In this document: positions 1-8,735 of the stretch, in pieces | How the letters are laid out: each line of letters opens with the position of its first letter | Position numbering within the stretch: position 1 is the first letter of the stretch | Assembly (NCBI GenBank): GCA_937948705.1 | Contig: CALECF010000215.1 | Span: forward strand, 1-21,061 | Length of the DNA stretch: 21,061 nt | Origin: an uncultured Anaerosolibacter sp. | GTDB taxonomy: Bacteria > Bacillota_A > Clostridia > Peptostreptococcales > Thermotaleaceae | Reading direction: 5' to 3' | The notes under the pieces: model-generated | The model's input: the letters and a program-made list of their open reading frames with translations, nothing else | Database searches by the model: none | Told to the model about the DNA's origin: nothing | Made by a program: the position numbers and the translations under genes

Positions 1-83
1 AGCTTATCGTAATCATTCACTCTTTCTAAAATGTACTTCGACTGTTCCTCTAAATACTTCTTGTGATCAAATCCTACTCTCAT
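1..83 (-). CDS. DUF1846 (UPF0371) family protein, N-terminus only
   Basis: Only the first 27 codons lie in the window; the gene runs off the left edge. The protein starts [20 protein letters not shown], which matches my memory of the conserved start of DUF1846/UPF0371 proteins, cytoplasmic proteins of about 500 residues with no settled function. The ATG at 83 follows a good ribosome binding site (AGGAG, complement of 90-94). The call rests on a short N-terminus, so family membership is likely but not certain. Confidence 0.7.
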   Translation of the reverse strand, partial: MRVGFDHKKYLEEQSKYILERVNDYDK

Positions 84-618
84 ATTTTTCTCCTCACAGT
101 ATGAATAATTATTTGGGTAATGCGTACTAATATTTATTTAAACTTCTTGCATGAAGAATCTCTTTTCGACATTCTATTATTGCATAATTTTTTACTAAAG
201 TAAATAGTATCCCATACTTGTTCATCATCAAAATATAGAGGATTTAAGACACATTAACCTCCATTTCCATAGGATTATATCCATTTACGTCCTTGTTTAT
301 TTTACTATGATATCTCCTAAAATTAAACACACCTATTGGTTTTTCTAGTACAATCACTGAAATTAAAACAAGGATTACATTTATACGCAACCCTTGTTTT
401 AATTATATGCATTCAATACTATTTAGTTTTCTGCTATTGTATTTTCAATTCCCCGTCTCTAACTCGTCTACAATCAACCTTCCCATTTCTTTCGTCCTAC
501 TTGTTGCATTACATGACTCATCATATCCCCCGTGCGAACATTTCTTCTGAACGTTGATCACCCTATCATAAGTATCTGTCAATGATATTAAAATTATACT
601 AATTCTATGAGCACTTTT
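84..618. other. Intergenic region without a convincing gene
   Basis: This 535-base AT-rich stretch separates the DUF1846 start from the end of lysC, both on minus. A plus-strand open frame at 336-557 encodes a low-complexity 73-residue peptide with no ribosome binding site; I take it as chance. The one clear structure is the inverted repeat at 361-404, listed separately. I see no RNA gene here that I can name. Confidence 0.5.
361..404. terminator. 13-bp perfect inverted repeat, possible weak bidirectional terminator
   Basis: AATTAAAACAAGG (361-373) is exactly repeated in inverse at 392-404, around an 18-base loop. The A-rich outer and T-rich inner flanks resemble a bidirectional terminator, but the stem is GC-poor, there is no long U run on either strand, and it lies about 215 bases beyond the lysC stop. 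It could end hom-lysC transcripts; this is an inference. Confidence 0.35.
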
Positions 619-1941
619 CTATTTGCTTTCAAAAGCTTTGTAAATAGCCTTAATTGCCCTTTCAAAATCATCATTTTCTATTCCTACGATGATATTTAAC
701 TCACTAGAACCCTGGGTAATCATACGAACATTGATACCATCCTGTGCTAAGGCCCCAAATACCTTGGCAGATATTCCCTTGGTTTTTATCATTCCTCTTC
801 CCACAACAGCAATCAATGCCATATTTGGATAACCTATGACGGAATCAGGGCTTAATTGTCCTCTTATATCCTCCGTCACCTTTTCCATCTTATTCCCAAG
901 CGCCGAATCTGCAACGACCAAAGAAACAGAATCAATACTGGATGGCATATGCTCTACAAATATGTCATTTACTTCCAGCACCGAAAGTAATTTACGGAAA
1001 AATCCTCTTTCAGAGCTCATCAACATCTTTTCTATGGCAATAACCGTGAATCCCTTTTTCCCAGCGATACCTGTAATTGTACCAGAATAACTGATCGGTG
1101 AATGGTCACTTAGAATCAATGTACCTTCGTCTTCGGGTGCATTGGTATTTTTGATGATTATAGGTATACCTTCCTTTTTCACTGGAAATATAGCCTCTTC
1201 ATGGAGTACTGAAGCTCCCATGTAAGAAAGCTCTCGTAGTTCTTTATAAGTAATCTCCTTGATGTGCTTTGGGTTCTCAATAATTCTTGGATCTGCCATA
1301 AAAAACCCTGAGACATCGGTCCAATTCTCATAAAAACAAGCACTCATGCCTCGGGCAATAATAGAACCTGTCACATCGGAGCCGCCTCTAGAAAAGGTTT
1401 TGATTGCACCATCCTCCATTGCACCGTAAAACCCAGGTATCACAGCTTTATTAACGGATGTTAATCGTGTCTGTACCTTATGTTGGGTAGCCTCTGCATC
1501 AAATTGACCGCTCTTCTGGAAAACAATTAACTCTGCTGCATCAACGAACTCATAATTGAGGTAGGATGCAAGGATTAACCCATTAAGATATTCACCGCGG
1601 CTGGCAGCATAATCTGCAGACATTCCTTGAGCAATATGATTCTTGATCTCCTCAAGTATGCTTTTTATGTCTAAAGTACTATCTAAAGCTAGGCAAATAT
1701 CCATATATCTTTTTTCAATAATTCCATATACCTCATCAAAGGGCAGTCTTTGGGCCACATGTTGATGACAAAGATATAATAGATCTGTAATCTTATGATC
1801 TTCACGATGTTTTTTACCTGGTGCAGAAGGTATAATATATCTTCTCCTTTGATCTGATAAAACAATATCTCTTACCTTAGAAAACTGACCGCTGTCAGCC
1901 AACGAGCTTCCACCGAACTTTGCTACAATAACTTCACTCAT
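619..1941 (-). CDS. lysC: Aspartate kinase
   Basis: Phosphorylates L-aspartate with ATP, the first step towards lysine, threonine, methionine and diaminopimelate; cytoplasmic. The 440-residue protein shows the amino-acid kinase signature KFGGSS (8-13), SRGEYLNG (114-121), a TFSRGGSDVTG block (182-192) and TDVSGFFMADPR (208-219). Two C-terminal ACT-type regions (about 296-360 and 375-435) should bind an end-product amino acid as feedback inhibitor; which one cannot be read from sequence. The ATG at 1941 follows an AGGGGGC site. It lies 45 bases after hom on the same strand, so the two are probably co-transcribed. No lysine riboswitch or T-box precedes the pair. Length is normal for a monofunctional aspartokinase. 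Confidence 0.93.
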   Translation of the reverse strand: MSEVIVAKFGGSSLADSGQFSKVRDIVLSDQRRRYIIPSAPGKKHREDHKITDLLYLCHQHVAQRLPFDEVYGIIEKRYMDICLALDSTLDIKSILEEIKNHIAQGMSADYAASRGEYLNGLILASYLNYEFVDAAELIVFQKSGQFDAEATQHKVQTRLTSVNKAVIPGFYGAMEDGAIKTFSRGGSDVTGSIIARGMSACFYENWTDVSGFFMADPRIIENPKHIKEITYKELRELSYMGASVLHEEAIFPVKKEGIPIIIKNTNAPEDEGTLILSDHSPISYSGTITGIAGKKGFTVIAIEKMLMSSERGFFRKLLSVLEVNDIFVEHMPSSIDSVSLVVADSALGNKMEKVTEDIRGQLSPDSVIGYPNMALIAVVGRGMIKTKGISAKVFGALAQDGINVRMITQGSSELNIIVGIENDDFERAIKAIYKAFESK

Positions 1942-1986
1942 ACTATCTGCCCCCTACATTACAGTAATCAATAAAAGTTCAAATTT

Positions 1987-3270
1987 TTATACGCTTTCAA
2001 CGCGAATCAAGTTTGCAATACAAATGACTTCTGATAATTTTGCAATATCTGCCAACGCATGCTGAACATTCATTTCAATGGTCTCATGGGTAATGAACAC
2101 AAGAGAAACAACAGGTTCTTCCTTTCCTTTCTGAATGACTGAAGATAAACTCACATTATACTTACCAAACAAAGAAGCAATTCTTCCCAATACACCTGGG
2201 TAGTCTTTTATCAGTAATCGGACATAGTACTCTCCTTGATTCGTACCTATATCCTTTATTCTACTTTGATTTTCTTCTTTCTTTTCAGAGGTGCTATATT
2301 GATATGCACCTCCTCGAATAATGGATATAATATCTCCCACTACTGCACTGCCAGTTGGTAAATCTCCTGCACCCTTCCCATAAAACATCAATTCTCCAAC
2401 AGCATTCCCTTTGACAAATACAGCATTAAAAGCATCCCCAACTGATGATAGCGGGTGTTTTTTTGGAATAAACGTAGGATGTACTTTTAACTCAATCTCA
2501 CCCTCCACTTCCTTTGCAATCGCTAACAGCTTTATTACATAACCTAACTCTGTGGCATATTCGATATCGATGGGCGTAATATTTGTAATTCCCTCTCGAT
2601 AGACATCCTCTACCTTTACATCTATTCCGAATGCTAACCTAGCTAATATCGTCAGCTTATAGGCTGCGTCATACCCGCCTACATCACTGGTGGGGTCGGC
2701 TTCCGCATAACCCTTCTCCTGTGCCTCTTTTAAAACTGTTTCAAACTCCATCTTTTCAGCTGTCATTTTAGTCAAAATATAGTTCGTTGTGCCATTTAAG
2801 ATGCCCATTATACTATTGATCCTATTGGCGGATAAACTTTCTTTAATGGCATGGATAATAGGAATTCCTCCAGCCACACTTGCCTCATAGAGTATTTTTA
2901 CTTTCGCCTCATTTGCGGCTTTTGTAATCATATCTCCATGGGAAGCAATAAGGGCTTTGTTTGCTGTGACAACATGTTTTCCACGTTTTATAGCTTCTAG
3001 AATATAATCCTTTGCTGGGTCAATGCCGCCCATGACCTCTATAATGACTTTAATATTTTCATCATCTATGATATCCTGGGGATTGTCCGTAAACATCTCT
3101 CTAGGAATACTCTTGTCCCTTTGTTTAGACAAATTGCGAACCAAAACTTTAGATATTTCTATTTCACAACCACAGTTTTCAATAATCTTATCTCTGTTCT
3201 CTTGAAGTATTGTCCATACACCACTGCCAACTGTACCAAATCCCATTAATCCAATTTTAACTTTCTCCAT
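1987..3270 (-). CDS. hom: Homoserine dehydrogenase
   Basis: Reduces aspartate semialdehyde to homoserine with NAD(P)H, at the branch to threonine and methionine. The start is set at ATG 3270 (427 residues) because GGAGAGGTG lies just upstream and the protein then begins MEKVKIGLMGFG; an upstream in-frame start at 3300 adds ten residues that do not look conserved. Seen in order: Rossmann motif GFGTVG (10-15), TANKALIASHG (102-112, with the conserved Lys105), GILNGTTNY (156-164), the YAEADPTSDVGGYDAAYK block (188-205, catalytic Lys205) and a C-terminal ACT domain (about 347-420). First gene of a hom-lysC operon; no thrB or thrC is linked here. Confidence 0.94.
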   Translation of the reverse strand: MEKVKIGLMGFGTVGSGVWTILQENRDKIIENCGCEIEISKVLVRNLSKQRDKSIPREMFTDNPQDIIDDENIKVIIEVMGGIDPAKDYILEAIKRGKHVVTANKALIASHGDMITKAANEAKVKILYEASVAGGIPIIHAIKESLSANRINSIMGILNGTTNYILTKMTAEKMEFETVLKEAQEKGYAEADPTSDVGGYDAAYKLTILARLAFGIDVKVEDVYREGITNITPIDIEYATELGYVIKLLAIAKEVEGEIELKVHPTFIPKKHPLSSVGDAFNAVFVKGNAVGELMFYGKGAGDLPTGSAVVGDIISIIRGGAYQYSTSEKKEENQSRIKDIGTNQGEYYVRLLIKDYPGVLGRIASLFGKYNVSLSSVIQKGKEEPVVSLVFITHETIEMNVQHALADIAKLSEVICIANLIRVESV

Positions 3271-3333
3271 TTTGACACCTCTCCTCGCATCCCAAATCAT
3301 ATTCTGTATAGATATACATTTCTATATCTCTCT

Positions 3334-3362
3334 ATTTAACATTTTTCTGAATGTTTTGTCAA
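3334..3362 (-). promoter_or_regulatory. Sigma-A-type promoter of hom-lysC
   Basis: On the minus strand TTGACA (3362-3357) is followed after 17 bases by TTAAAT (3339-3334). The -35 is perfect and the -10 matches four of six positions. Transcription would start near 3327, leaving a leader of about 57 bases before the hom ATG at 3270. Confidence 0.6.
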
Positions 3363-3578
3363 CATCATCTTTTATGCTGATCTTTTATTTTTTTCGGGTA
3401 TCACCTCTAAATCTCATTTGCTAGCCTTGCACAGCACTGCAAATACTTGACTTCTTTATAAACTAGTATTCTCAAGTGGAAAATATAAATAATCATTGCT
3501 AAATGGCAAAATATTCAGATTTTTTTAGAAATCAGCAGTTAATTTATAATAATCTTCTTAAATGGCGTAAATTCACCG

Positions 3579-3607
3579 TTGTGCTCGACAACAGTCATGT
3601 GTATAAT
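3579..3607 (+). promoter_or_regulatory. Candidate promoter of the ilvH-ilvB T-box leader
   Basis: A perfect TATAAT (3602-3607) lies 17 bases after a weak -35, TTGTGC (3579-3584). It is well placed to start the T-box transcript near 3614. It lies some 240 bases from the divergent hom promoter. Confidence 0.5.
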
Positions 3608-3613
3608 AACTAC

Positions 3614-3876
3614 TAATTAACTTCATATAGGAAAAGGTTATGATGGAAAAGAGTACTTATGAAAATCATTCAGAGAGCTAGTGTTTGGTGTAAACTAGTT
3701 GATAGACATAACGAAGTCATTCCTGAACTGCAAGATTGAACAAGGATATGTTATCCAGTAGGTTTTGCCGTCTCCCTGACGTTACAGGCTGAAGTGGATT
3801 TATCAATCAGAAAAATCTAGTAGGGTGGTACCGCGGATTACACATTCGTCCCTTTTGGGATGCATGTGTTTTTTTA
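3614..3876 (+). promoter_or_regulatory. T-box leader, valine-type specifier (GUC), upstream of ilvH-ilvB
   Basis: A T-box riboswitch reads the charging state of a tRNA and allows transcription when that tRNA is uncharged. Seen: AGAGAG of Stem I (3672-3677), a specifier region GAA-GUC-A with GUC at 3716-3718, the conserved T-box AGGGTGGTACCGCGG (3822-3836), and a downstream terminator whose 5' arm has the usual CGTCCC. GUC would pair with tRNA-Val, which fits an acetolactate synthase operon making valine, leucine and isoleucine precursors. The codon assignment rests on position next to the conserved GAA and the following A; AUU (Ile) two bases later is the main alternative. Confidence 0.9.
3840..3876 (+). 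terminator. T-box terminator (attenuator) before ilvH
   Basis: ACACAT..CGTCCC pairs with GGGATG..ATGTGT around a TTTT loop (3840-3869), followed by a run of seven T. It competes with the antiterminator formed by the T-box sequence at 3822-3836 and is the switch of the valine-type leader. Confidence 0.88.
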
Positions 3877-3901
3877 TTTTTAGAATATGGAGGTTTTCAT
3901 C

Positions 3902-4378
3902 ATGAAACATGTCTTAATTGTACTGGTAGAGAATAATCCTGGTGTGCTTTCTAAGGTTTCAGGTCTATTTAGCAGGAGGGGATACAATATCGAAAGCCTT
4001 GTTGTCAGTGCAACCGATGATCCTAATATTTCTCGTATGACCATCGTTGTCGGTGGGGATGACAAAATTATTGAACAGGTAACAAAGCAACTCCATAAGC
4101 TGATTGATGTAATCAAAGTACAAGATGTTACTGCCCAAGAAACCGTTGATCGTCAATTGCTCTTAATTCGAGTAGCCGCTGATACCAATACGAAAGCGGA
4201 GATCATTCAACTCATGGATATATTTAGGGCACGTATCGTAGATATCGGGCAAAAGTCCCTAACCATAGAGGCTACTGGAGATGAAACAAAAATACAGGCG
4301 ATTATAAAATCATTAAAACCTTTTAAGATCAAGGAATTAGCCAAAACCGGAACAATTTCCATGTTACGAAGCAATTGA
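3902..4378 (+). CDS. ilvH: Acetolactate synthase small (regulatory) subunit
   Basis: Regulatory subunit of acetohydroxyacid synthase; it binds valine and stimulates the catalytic IlvB subunit. The 158-residue protein has the N-terminal ACT domain typical of IlvH/IlvN (MKHVLIVLVENNPGVLSKVS, then LFSRRGYNIESLVV) and a C-terminal domain with VDIGQKSLTIEATGD and a final KPFKIKELAKTG block. The start is ATG 3902: GGAGG (3889-3893) lies eight bases upstream, whereas the in-frame ATG at 3887 overlaps that site. ilvH comes before ilvB here, the reverse of the common order. Both should be induced through the T-box when tRNA-Val is uncharged. Confidence 0.93.
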   Translation: MKHVLIVLVENNPGVLSKVSGLFSRRGYNIESLVVSATDDPNISRMTIVVGGDDKIIEQVTKQLHKLIDVIKVQDVTAQETVDRQLLLIRVAADTNTKAEIIQLMDIFRARIVDIGQKSLTIEATGDETKIQAIIKSLKPFKIKELAKTGTISMLRSN

Positions 4379-4431
4379 TTGAAAATACCGATATAACAAC
4401 TCAACTATTTATTGAAAGGTGGATTAGGCCT

Positions 4432-6090
4432 ATGCGATTAAACGGTGCCCAAACCCTGGTAAAACTATTAGAGGATCAAGGTGTTAGAGTAATCTTTGGA
4501 TATCCAGGAGGTACAGTTCTGGAAATCTATGATGCATTACTTGATAGCTCTATCAATCATATTCTGGTCAGGCATGAGCAGGGAGCAGCCCACGCAGCCA
4601 GTGGTTATGCTCGAGCTTTAGGTGGCGTTGGCGTATGTTTGGCTACCTCAGGTCCTGGTGCGACCAACTTAGTTACTGGCATTGCAACGGCATACATGGA
4701 TTCTATTCCCATCGTTTTTTTTACAGGCCAAGTCCCACAAGCCATGGTAGGAACCGACGCTTTCCAAGAAGTCGATATTACAGGCATCACTCATCCTATC
4801 ACAAAACATAATTATTTGGTACAGGACGTCAAAGATTTACCTCGCATTGTAGCAGAAGCCTTTTACATTGCCCAAACTGGTAGGCCAGGCCCCGTGTTGG
4901 TGGATATCCCCCGTAATGTTTCCATGGATATGGCTGAATTTAAAACTTATACAAATATAGAAATACGAAGCTACAAACCCACCACCAAAGGTCATCCAAC
5001 CATGATCAAAAAGGCAGTCCATAAGATTCAGGAATCCAAAAACCTAGTGATCTGCACTGGTGGGGGTGTTATACATGGCAATGCATCAGAAGAAGTTCGA
5101 AAAATAGCAGCCCTTACCAATGGGCAAGTTGTATCAACTTTAATGGGTTTAGGTGCTTACCCAGCCAATCGTAAAGAATTTCATGGAATGTTAGGAACCT
5201 ATGGGACCCAATCAGCAAATGCAATCGTCCAACAATCCGATTGCCTTATCGCTTTAGGAATGCGATTTGATGACCGTGTCGTAGGAAATCCAAATAAGTT
5301 TGCACTGAATGCAGCAATCATCCATATTGATATTGACCCTGCTGAAATAGGAAAAAATATTAAAGTAGATATTCCTATCGTAGGTGATGTGAAGAGTATT
5401 CTTCAAGATATTATTAAGCTATTGGACAAAGGCCATGTTACAAATAATCCTACTGAGTGCGGCACCCAAGAAAGAGCGTCCACGACTATGCAAACGAATT
5501 TTAATGTCCCTTGGATTCTTAAGCAACTATCTGAAGTCGCCCCAGATAACATTTTAATCACCACAGATGTAGGTCAACATCAAATGTGGACAGCTACCCA
5601 CTATGGTTTTAATAGCCCCCGAACTTTTATTTCATCAGGTGGCTTAGGAACCATGGGGTATGGTATTTCTGCAGCACTTGGGGTGCAAATTGCCAAACCT
5701 GATCAATTGGTTGTTGCTATCACTGGGGATGGTAGTTTCCAGATGGGTATGACAGAACTAGGTACCATTGCGGAACTAGGATTACCTATCAAAATACTGA
5801 TATTTAATAACCAAGCCTTAGGGATGGTTCGCCAACTACAACATTATTATTCAAACCAACGGTATACCGGTGTCCATTTTGAAAACAAAATTGACTTTGT
5901 CATGTTAGCAAAAGCTTTTGGCGCTGAAGGATATCGCATCGATAATATATGGGAAGCACCTAAAATTTTGGAGGAAGCCCTTCACAACGGGAGATTTACA
6001 ATCATTGAATGTCCTGTTAATACGGAAGATCTAGTACTTCCTATCGTCCTTGCTGGACAAGGTCTCGAAACAATGACCAGCAACAAGTAA
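4432..6090 (+). CDS. ilvB: Acetolactate synthase large (catalytic) subunit
   Basis: ThDP-, Mg- and FAD-dependent enzyme that joins two pyruvates to acetolactate, or pyruvate and 2-oxobutyrate to acetohydroxybutyrate, the common first step to valine, leucine and isoleucine. The start is ATG 4432 (552 residues), nine bases after AGGTGG; a TTG at 4375 would add 19 unconserved residues. Seen: N-terminal FGYPGG, catalytic glutamate in RHEQGAAHAASGYAR (Glu49), ATSGPGATN, a central FAD-type domain, and the ThDP-Mg motif GDGSFQMGM (432-440) ending in NN (459-460). ilvH ends 53 bases upstream. A strong hairpin at 6103-6141 closes the unit, so ilvC and ilvD are not in this transcript. Confidence 0.95.
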   Translation: MRLNGAQTLVKLLEDQGVRVIFGYPGGTVLEIYDALLDSSINHILVRHEQGAAHAASGYARALGGVGVCLATSGPGATNLVTGIATAYMDSIPIVFFTGQVPQAMVGTDAFQEVDITGITHPITKHNYLVQDVKDLPRIVAEAFYIAQTGRPGPVLVDIPRNVSMDMAEFKTYTNIEIRSYKPTTKGHPTMIKKAVHKIQESKNLVICTGGGVIHGNASEEVRKIAALTNGQVVSTLMGLGAYPANRKEFHGMLGTYGTQSANAIVQQSDCLIALGMRFDDRVVGNPNKFALNAAIIHIDIDPAEIGKNIKVDIPIVGDVKSILQDIIKLLDKGHVTNNPTECGTQERASTTMQTNFNVPWILKQLSEVAPDNILITTDVGQHQMWTATHYGFNSPRTFISSGGLGTMGYGISAALGVQIAKPDQLVVAITGDGSFQMGMTELGTIAELGLPIKILIFNNQALGMVRQLQHYYSNQRYTGVHFENKIDFVMLAKAFGAEGYRIDNIWEAPKILEEALHNGRFTIIECPVNTEDLVLPIVLAGQGLETMTSNK

Positions 6091-6102
6091 CATGTTGACC
6101 AT

Positions 6103-6141
6103 ACAAAAGGGGACCATGGAAAATCCATGATCCCCTTTTGT
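6103..6141. terminator. Strong bidirectional terminator between ilvB and the PLP-enzyme gene
   Basis: ACAAAAGGGGA..CATGGA pairs with TCCATG..TCCCCTTTTGT around a three-base loop, with a single C/A mismatch, giving about an 18-bp stem with A-rich and T-rich ends. It lies between two converging genes (ilvB stop 6090, minus-strand gene end 6170) and can serve both. Confidence 0.8.
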
Positions 6142-6169
6142 GCAATTTATATTATAACGTATTGAAAAT

Positions 6170-7159
6170 TTATCTAAAGAAGAGATCCTTCTTTGGAAAT
6201 AGTCCGAACAGCCCCCCTGTATGAATAAATAAAATGTGCTTATATCTTTGCATATTCCCTTTCTTGATTTCATTTACCATCCCGTACATACCTTTACCTG
6301 TATATACAGGGTCCAAAATAACACCTTCAAGCCTCGCAAGCCAATAGATGAATTCGAGCTCCTCTGGTGAACTTTGCGCATATCCCTTGCCTACATACCC
6401 ATCAATGATTTGAATCTCATCCTTTGAAAAGTCGATAGTCTTGCCAATGTAATGAAAGCTATCTTGTAGAATATCAGAAATTTGGTCTTTGAAATAGGCA
6501 GCATTATCACATACATTGATGCCAAAAACCTCAGCGCCATGTCCCAGCAACTTATTGGCCAAGAACATCCCACTATATGTACCCCCAGATCCCACTGCAA
6601 GAACGATCGCATCAAATGTAATTCCCATCTGCTTCTCCTGCTCTAATATTTCCTCCATCCCTGTATAATATCCAAAGGTGCCTATCCCATTGGATGCTCC
6701 TTCCGGAATGATATAGGGTCTATATCCTTGTTGAACAAGACGAGTCTTGATCCCCTCCATAATTTCCATTCTTCTTTCTTTATAATCCTCTGGCGTGATG
6801 AACTCAATATCTGCCCCTAAAAGCCTATCCAAAAAGTAATTTCCTTCTAGAGCCTCATTTCCGCTGCTTCTAAGCACAAGGCAGGTACCTAGTCCTAGCC
6901 TAGCCGCGGCTGCAGCTGTTGCCCTGGCATGATTAGATTGTATTCCTCCACAGGTGATTAAGTAATCACAGTGCTGATCTAATGCTTCTTGTATTACATA
7001 TTCCAGTTTGCGAATCTTGTTTCCTGAAATCTCAGAACCGGTTTGATCATCTCTTTTAATAAATAGTTGAGGTCCACCCAATTCTTTAGATAATCGGTCC
7101 AGCCTTTCTATTCTGGTAGGTAAGTTCGCAAGGTGAATTCTTTCAGGTAACTTAAACAT
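6170..7159 (-). CDS. dcyD: D-cysteine desulfhydrase / ACC-deaminase family PLP enzyme
   Basis: Fold type II PLP enzyme. By family it should split D-cysteine to pyruvate, ammonia and sulfide, though relatives act on ACC or other D-amino acids. The start is ATG 7159 (329 residues), preceded by AAGGAGAGGC; an upstream start would add 24 unconserved residues. Seen: FIKRDDQTG, the PLP-lysine block SGNKIRKLEY (Lys48), and GGIQSNHARATAAAAARLG (71-89), followed by a glycine-rich phosphate-binding segment VGSGGTYSG. Length matches E. coli DcyD. It lies 72 bases after the DUF1653 gene on the same strand, probably in one transcript. The exact substrate is not fixed by sequence. Confidence 0.85.
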   Translation of the reverse strand: MFKLPERIHLANLPTRIERLDRLSKELGGPQLFIKRDDQTGSEISGNKIRKLEYVIQEALDQHCDYLITCGGIQSNHARATAAAAARLGLGTCLVLRSSGNEALEGNYFLDRLLGADIEFITPEDYKERRMEIMEGIKTRLVQQGYRPYIIPEGASNGIGTFGYYTGMEEILEQEKQMGITFDAIVLAVGSGGTYSGMFLANKLLGHGAEVFGINVCDNAAYFKDQISDILQDSFHYIGKTIDFSKDEIQIIDGYVGKGYAQSSPEELEFIYWLARLEGVILDPVYTGKGMYGMVNEIKKGNMQRYKHILFIHTGGLFGLFPKKDLFFR

Positions 7160-7231
7160 CTTTGCCTCTCCTTTCACTAGTATACTAAAACGTGGGGCAG
7201 CAGATATGATCATTGATAGACCTATGAACAC

Positions 7232-7462
7232 CTATTTTTCAATTTGTTCAAATCTATTGATCCAATCACCGTTCACTTGTTTCTGACCAAGAAACATTTC
7301 CAGAGGTCTGACCCAAATGCCCCTCTCACCATAAAGGGCTTGATACACCACAAGATCTTCCAGGGTTTCTGAGTGCTTTGCAACATGGAGAACCAAATAC
7401 TCATTTCCCTTAAAGTGTCGATATTTCTTTCCAATTCCTATTTCGCCCTTATTCATACTCAT
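7232..7462 (-). CDS. DUF1653 domain protein
   Basis: A 76-residue soluble protein. The segment from YRHFKGNEYLVLHVAKHSET through LVVYQALYGERGIWVRPLEM is the characteristic DUF1653 pattern; function is unknown. I chose ATG 7462 because AGGAG lies eight bases upstream; GTG 7465 and ATG 7456 are alternatives. It is upstream of, and probably co-transcribed with, the D-cysteine desulfhydrase-like gene. No cysteines, signal peptide or membrane segment are visible. Confidence 0.85.
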   Translation of the reverse strand: MSMNKGEIGIGKKYRHFKGNEYLVLHVAKHSETLEDLVVYQALYGERGIWVRPLEMFLGQKQVNGDWINRFEQIEK

Positions 7463-7554
7463 CACTATGACTCCTTTATTTTTTATGTAATTTAAACATA
7501 TATCGACTTAAATATCTGCTATCCATCACAACAAATTTATGTCAAATTTATTAT

Positions 7555-8577
7555 CTACAGATCTTTCTTGGCCCTTTCAATCATAAATTTCTTTATATCA
7601 TCATATTGAAAACTCCAAAGAGGTACTTCTATTTTTCCAGTTGAAGAATCTAGAATTTTGGCTGAGTAACCTTCCAAAATAACTTGATCAGGAAACTCGC
7701 TTCTCTGCTTTATTAGGGTACCTGCTTTTACAAGGGTGTTTTGTCCTAGGATGCTATAGTCACAAACAATTGCTCCTGCCTCAATCACTGTCCCTGTCCC
7801 AATTCTACATCCATGGATCATACAGCCAGGTCCGATAATGACATCATCTTCAATCACCAATTCATTATCAGGGAGTAGGTGGAGTACTGAATTTTCTAGA
7901 ATTTGAACGTTATTTCCAATCCTTATGGGCCCATGGGCACCGCCAATAATTTTCACTCCAGCACCAATAATCGTCTTTTCTCCGATCACAACATCCCCAG
8001 TAATTTCTGCTGACTCAAATAATAATGCGGATTCTGCAATTTGTGGATATGTATCTTTATATGCATATAATTTCCCCATCATGTCTTCCTCCTTTGGAAA
8101 ATGTTCTATCAATTGTTCCTCATAGGTATATAAATTTAGATCATCTCCTCGCATTTTGCTAATCATTTGTCTATCTCCATCGGTAAGCTTTCTGATGATA
8201 CGTCCTGGTCTTCCAACCACTACGCTGTTGTCAGAAATATGCATCCCTTCTGGAATAATGGTGCCTTCCCCAATAATACACATGTCACCTAGGGATGCGC
8301 CCTGCATGATCATTGTACTATTTCCAATCTCACATAGATTTCCTATGGTTGCGCCAATAATGATGGATTTATGGCCAAATACCGTTTTTGATCCTACCTT
8401 GACGGGAAATTGAGGAGTGCCAATCACCACGCTATTTTCAAGGACAATAGTACTATTCTCCAGTTTTATAGAATTTTCTAGTGATCGTATAGTTGTACCT
8501 TGGGAAAAATAAACTTTTTTTCCAACACGAACTTTCCCTATCAAAAATGCTGAATCTGCAAGATTAGCTGCCTTCAT
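7555..8577 (-). CDS. Tandem gamma-carbonic-anhydrase-like hexapeptide-repeat protein
   Basis: Two left-handed beta-helix domains in one chain. Using the 344-residue numbering from GTG 8589, domain 1 is about 12-130 and ends with the family-like VVVGRPGRIIRKLTDGD; domain 2 is about 185-310. Hexapeptide steps such as IGEKTIIGAGVKI are plain. Gamma-class carbonic anhydrases bind zinc through three histidines. Here domain 1 keeps only the GH-type ligand (His73), while domain 2 keeps the other two (His237 in NSVLH, His259 in MIHGC) and has Pro254 where the first would be. Activity is unproven. The start is uncertain: ATG 8577 (used here) has a distant GAGGG, while GTG 8589 is too close to it. Apparently a single-gene transcript. 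Confidence 0.8.
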   Translation of the reverse strand: MKAANLADSAFLIGKVRVGKKVYFSQGTTIRSLENSIKLENSTIVLENSVVIGTPQFPVKVGSKTVFGHKSIIIGATIGNLCEIGNSTMIMQGASLGDMCIIGEGTIIPEGMHISDNSVVVGRPGRIIRKLTDGDRQMISKMRGDDLNLYTYEEQLIEHFPKEEDMMGKLYAYKDTYPQIAESALLFESAEITGDVVIGEKTIIGAGVKIIGGAHGPIRIGNNVQILENSVLHLLPDNELVIEDDVIIGPGCMIHGCRIGTGTVIEAGAIVCDYSILGQNTLVKAGTLIKQRSEFPDQVILEGYSAKILDSSTGKIEVPLWSFQYDDIKKFMIERAKKDL

Positions 8578-8735
8578 TGATTTTCTCACTTCCCTCTTTC
8601 TTTTTTTATATAATTATCAACTGATATTTACCCATAAAACAACTTGGAAAACTACACTCTATTATATTACCATTTCCTGGACATCAATTATCAAAACATA
8701 GCCCAAGTCATGCCATATTATTCTCTCTCTTTAAA

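Noticed and set aside
480..535. Hammerhead-ribozyme-like core on minus (TGATGAGTC ... GGACGAAA)
   Set aside because: The essential C before UGAUGA is A here (TATGATGAG), the stem II pairing is only three bases with a long loop, and I find no partner strand for stem III.
336..557. Plus-strand 73-residue open frame
   Set aside because: No ribosome binding site, biased aromatic and serine composition, and it contains the inverted repeat at 361-404; probably chance.
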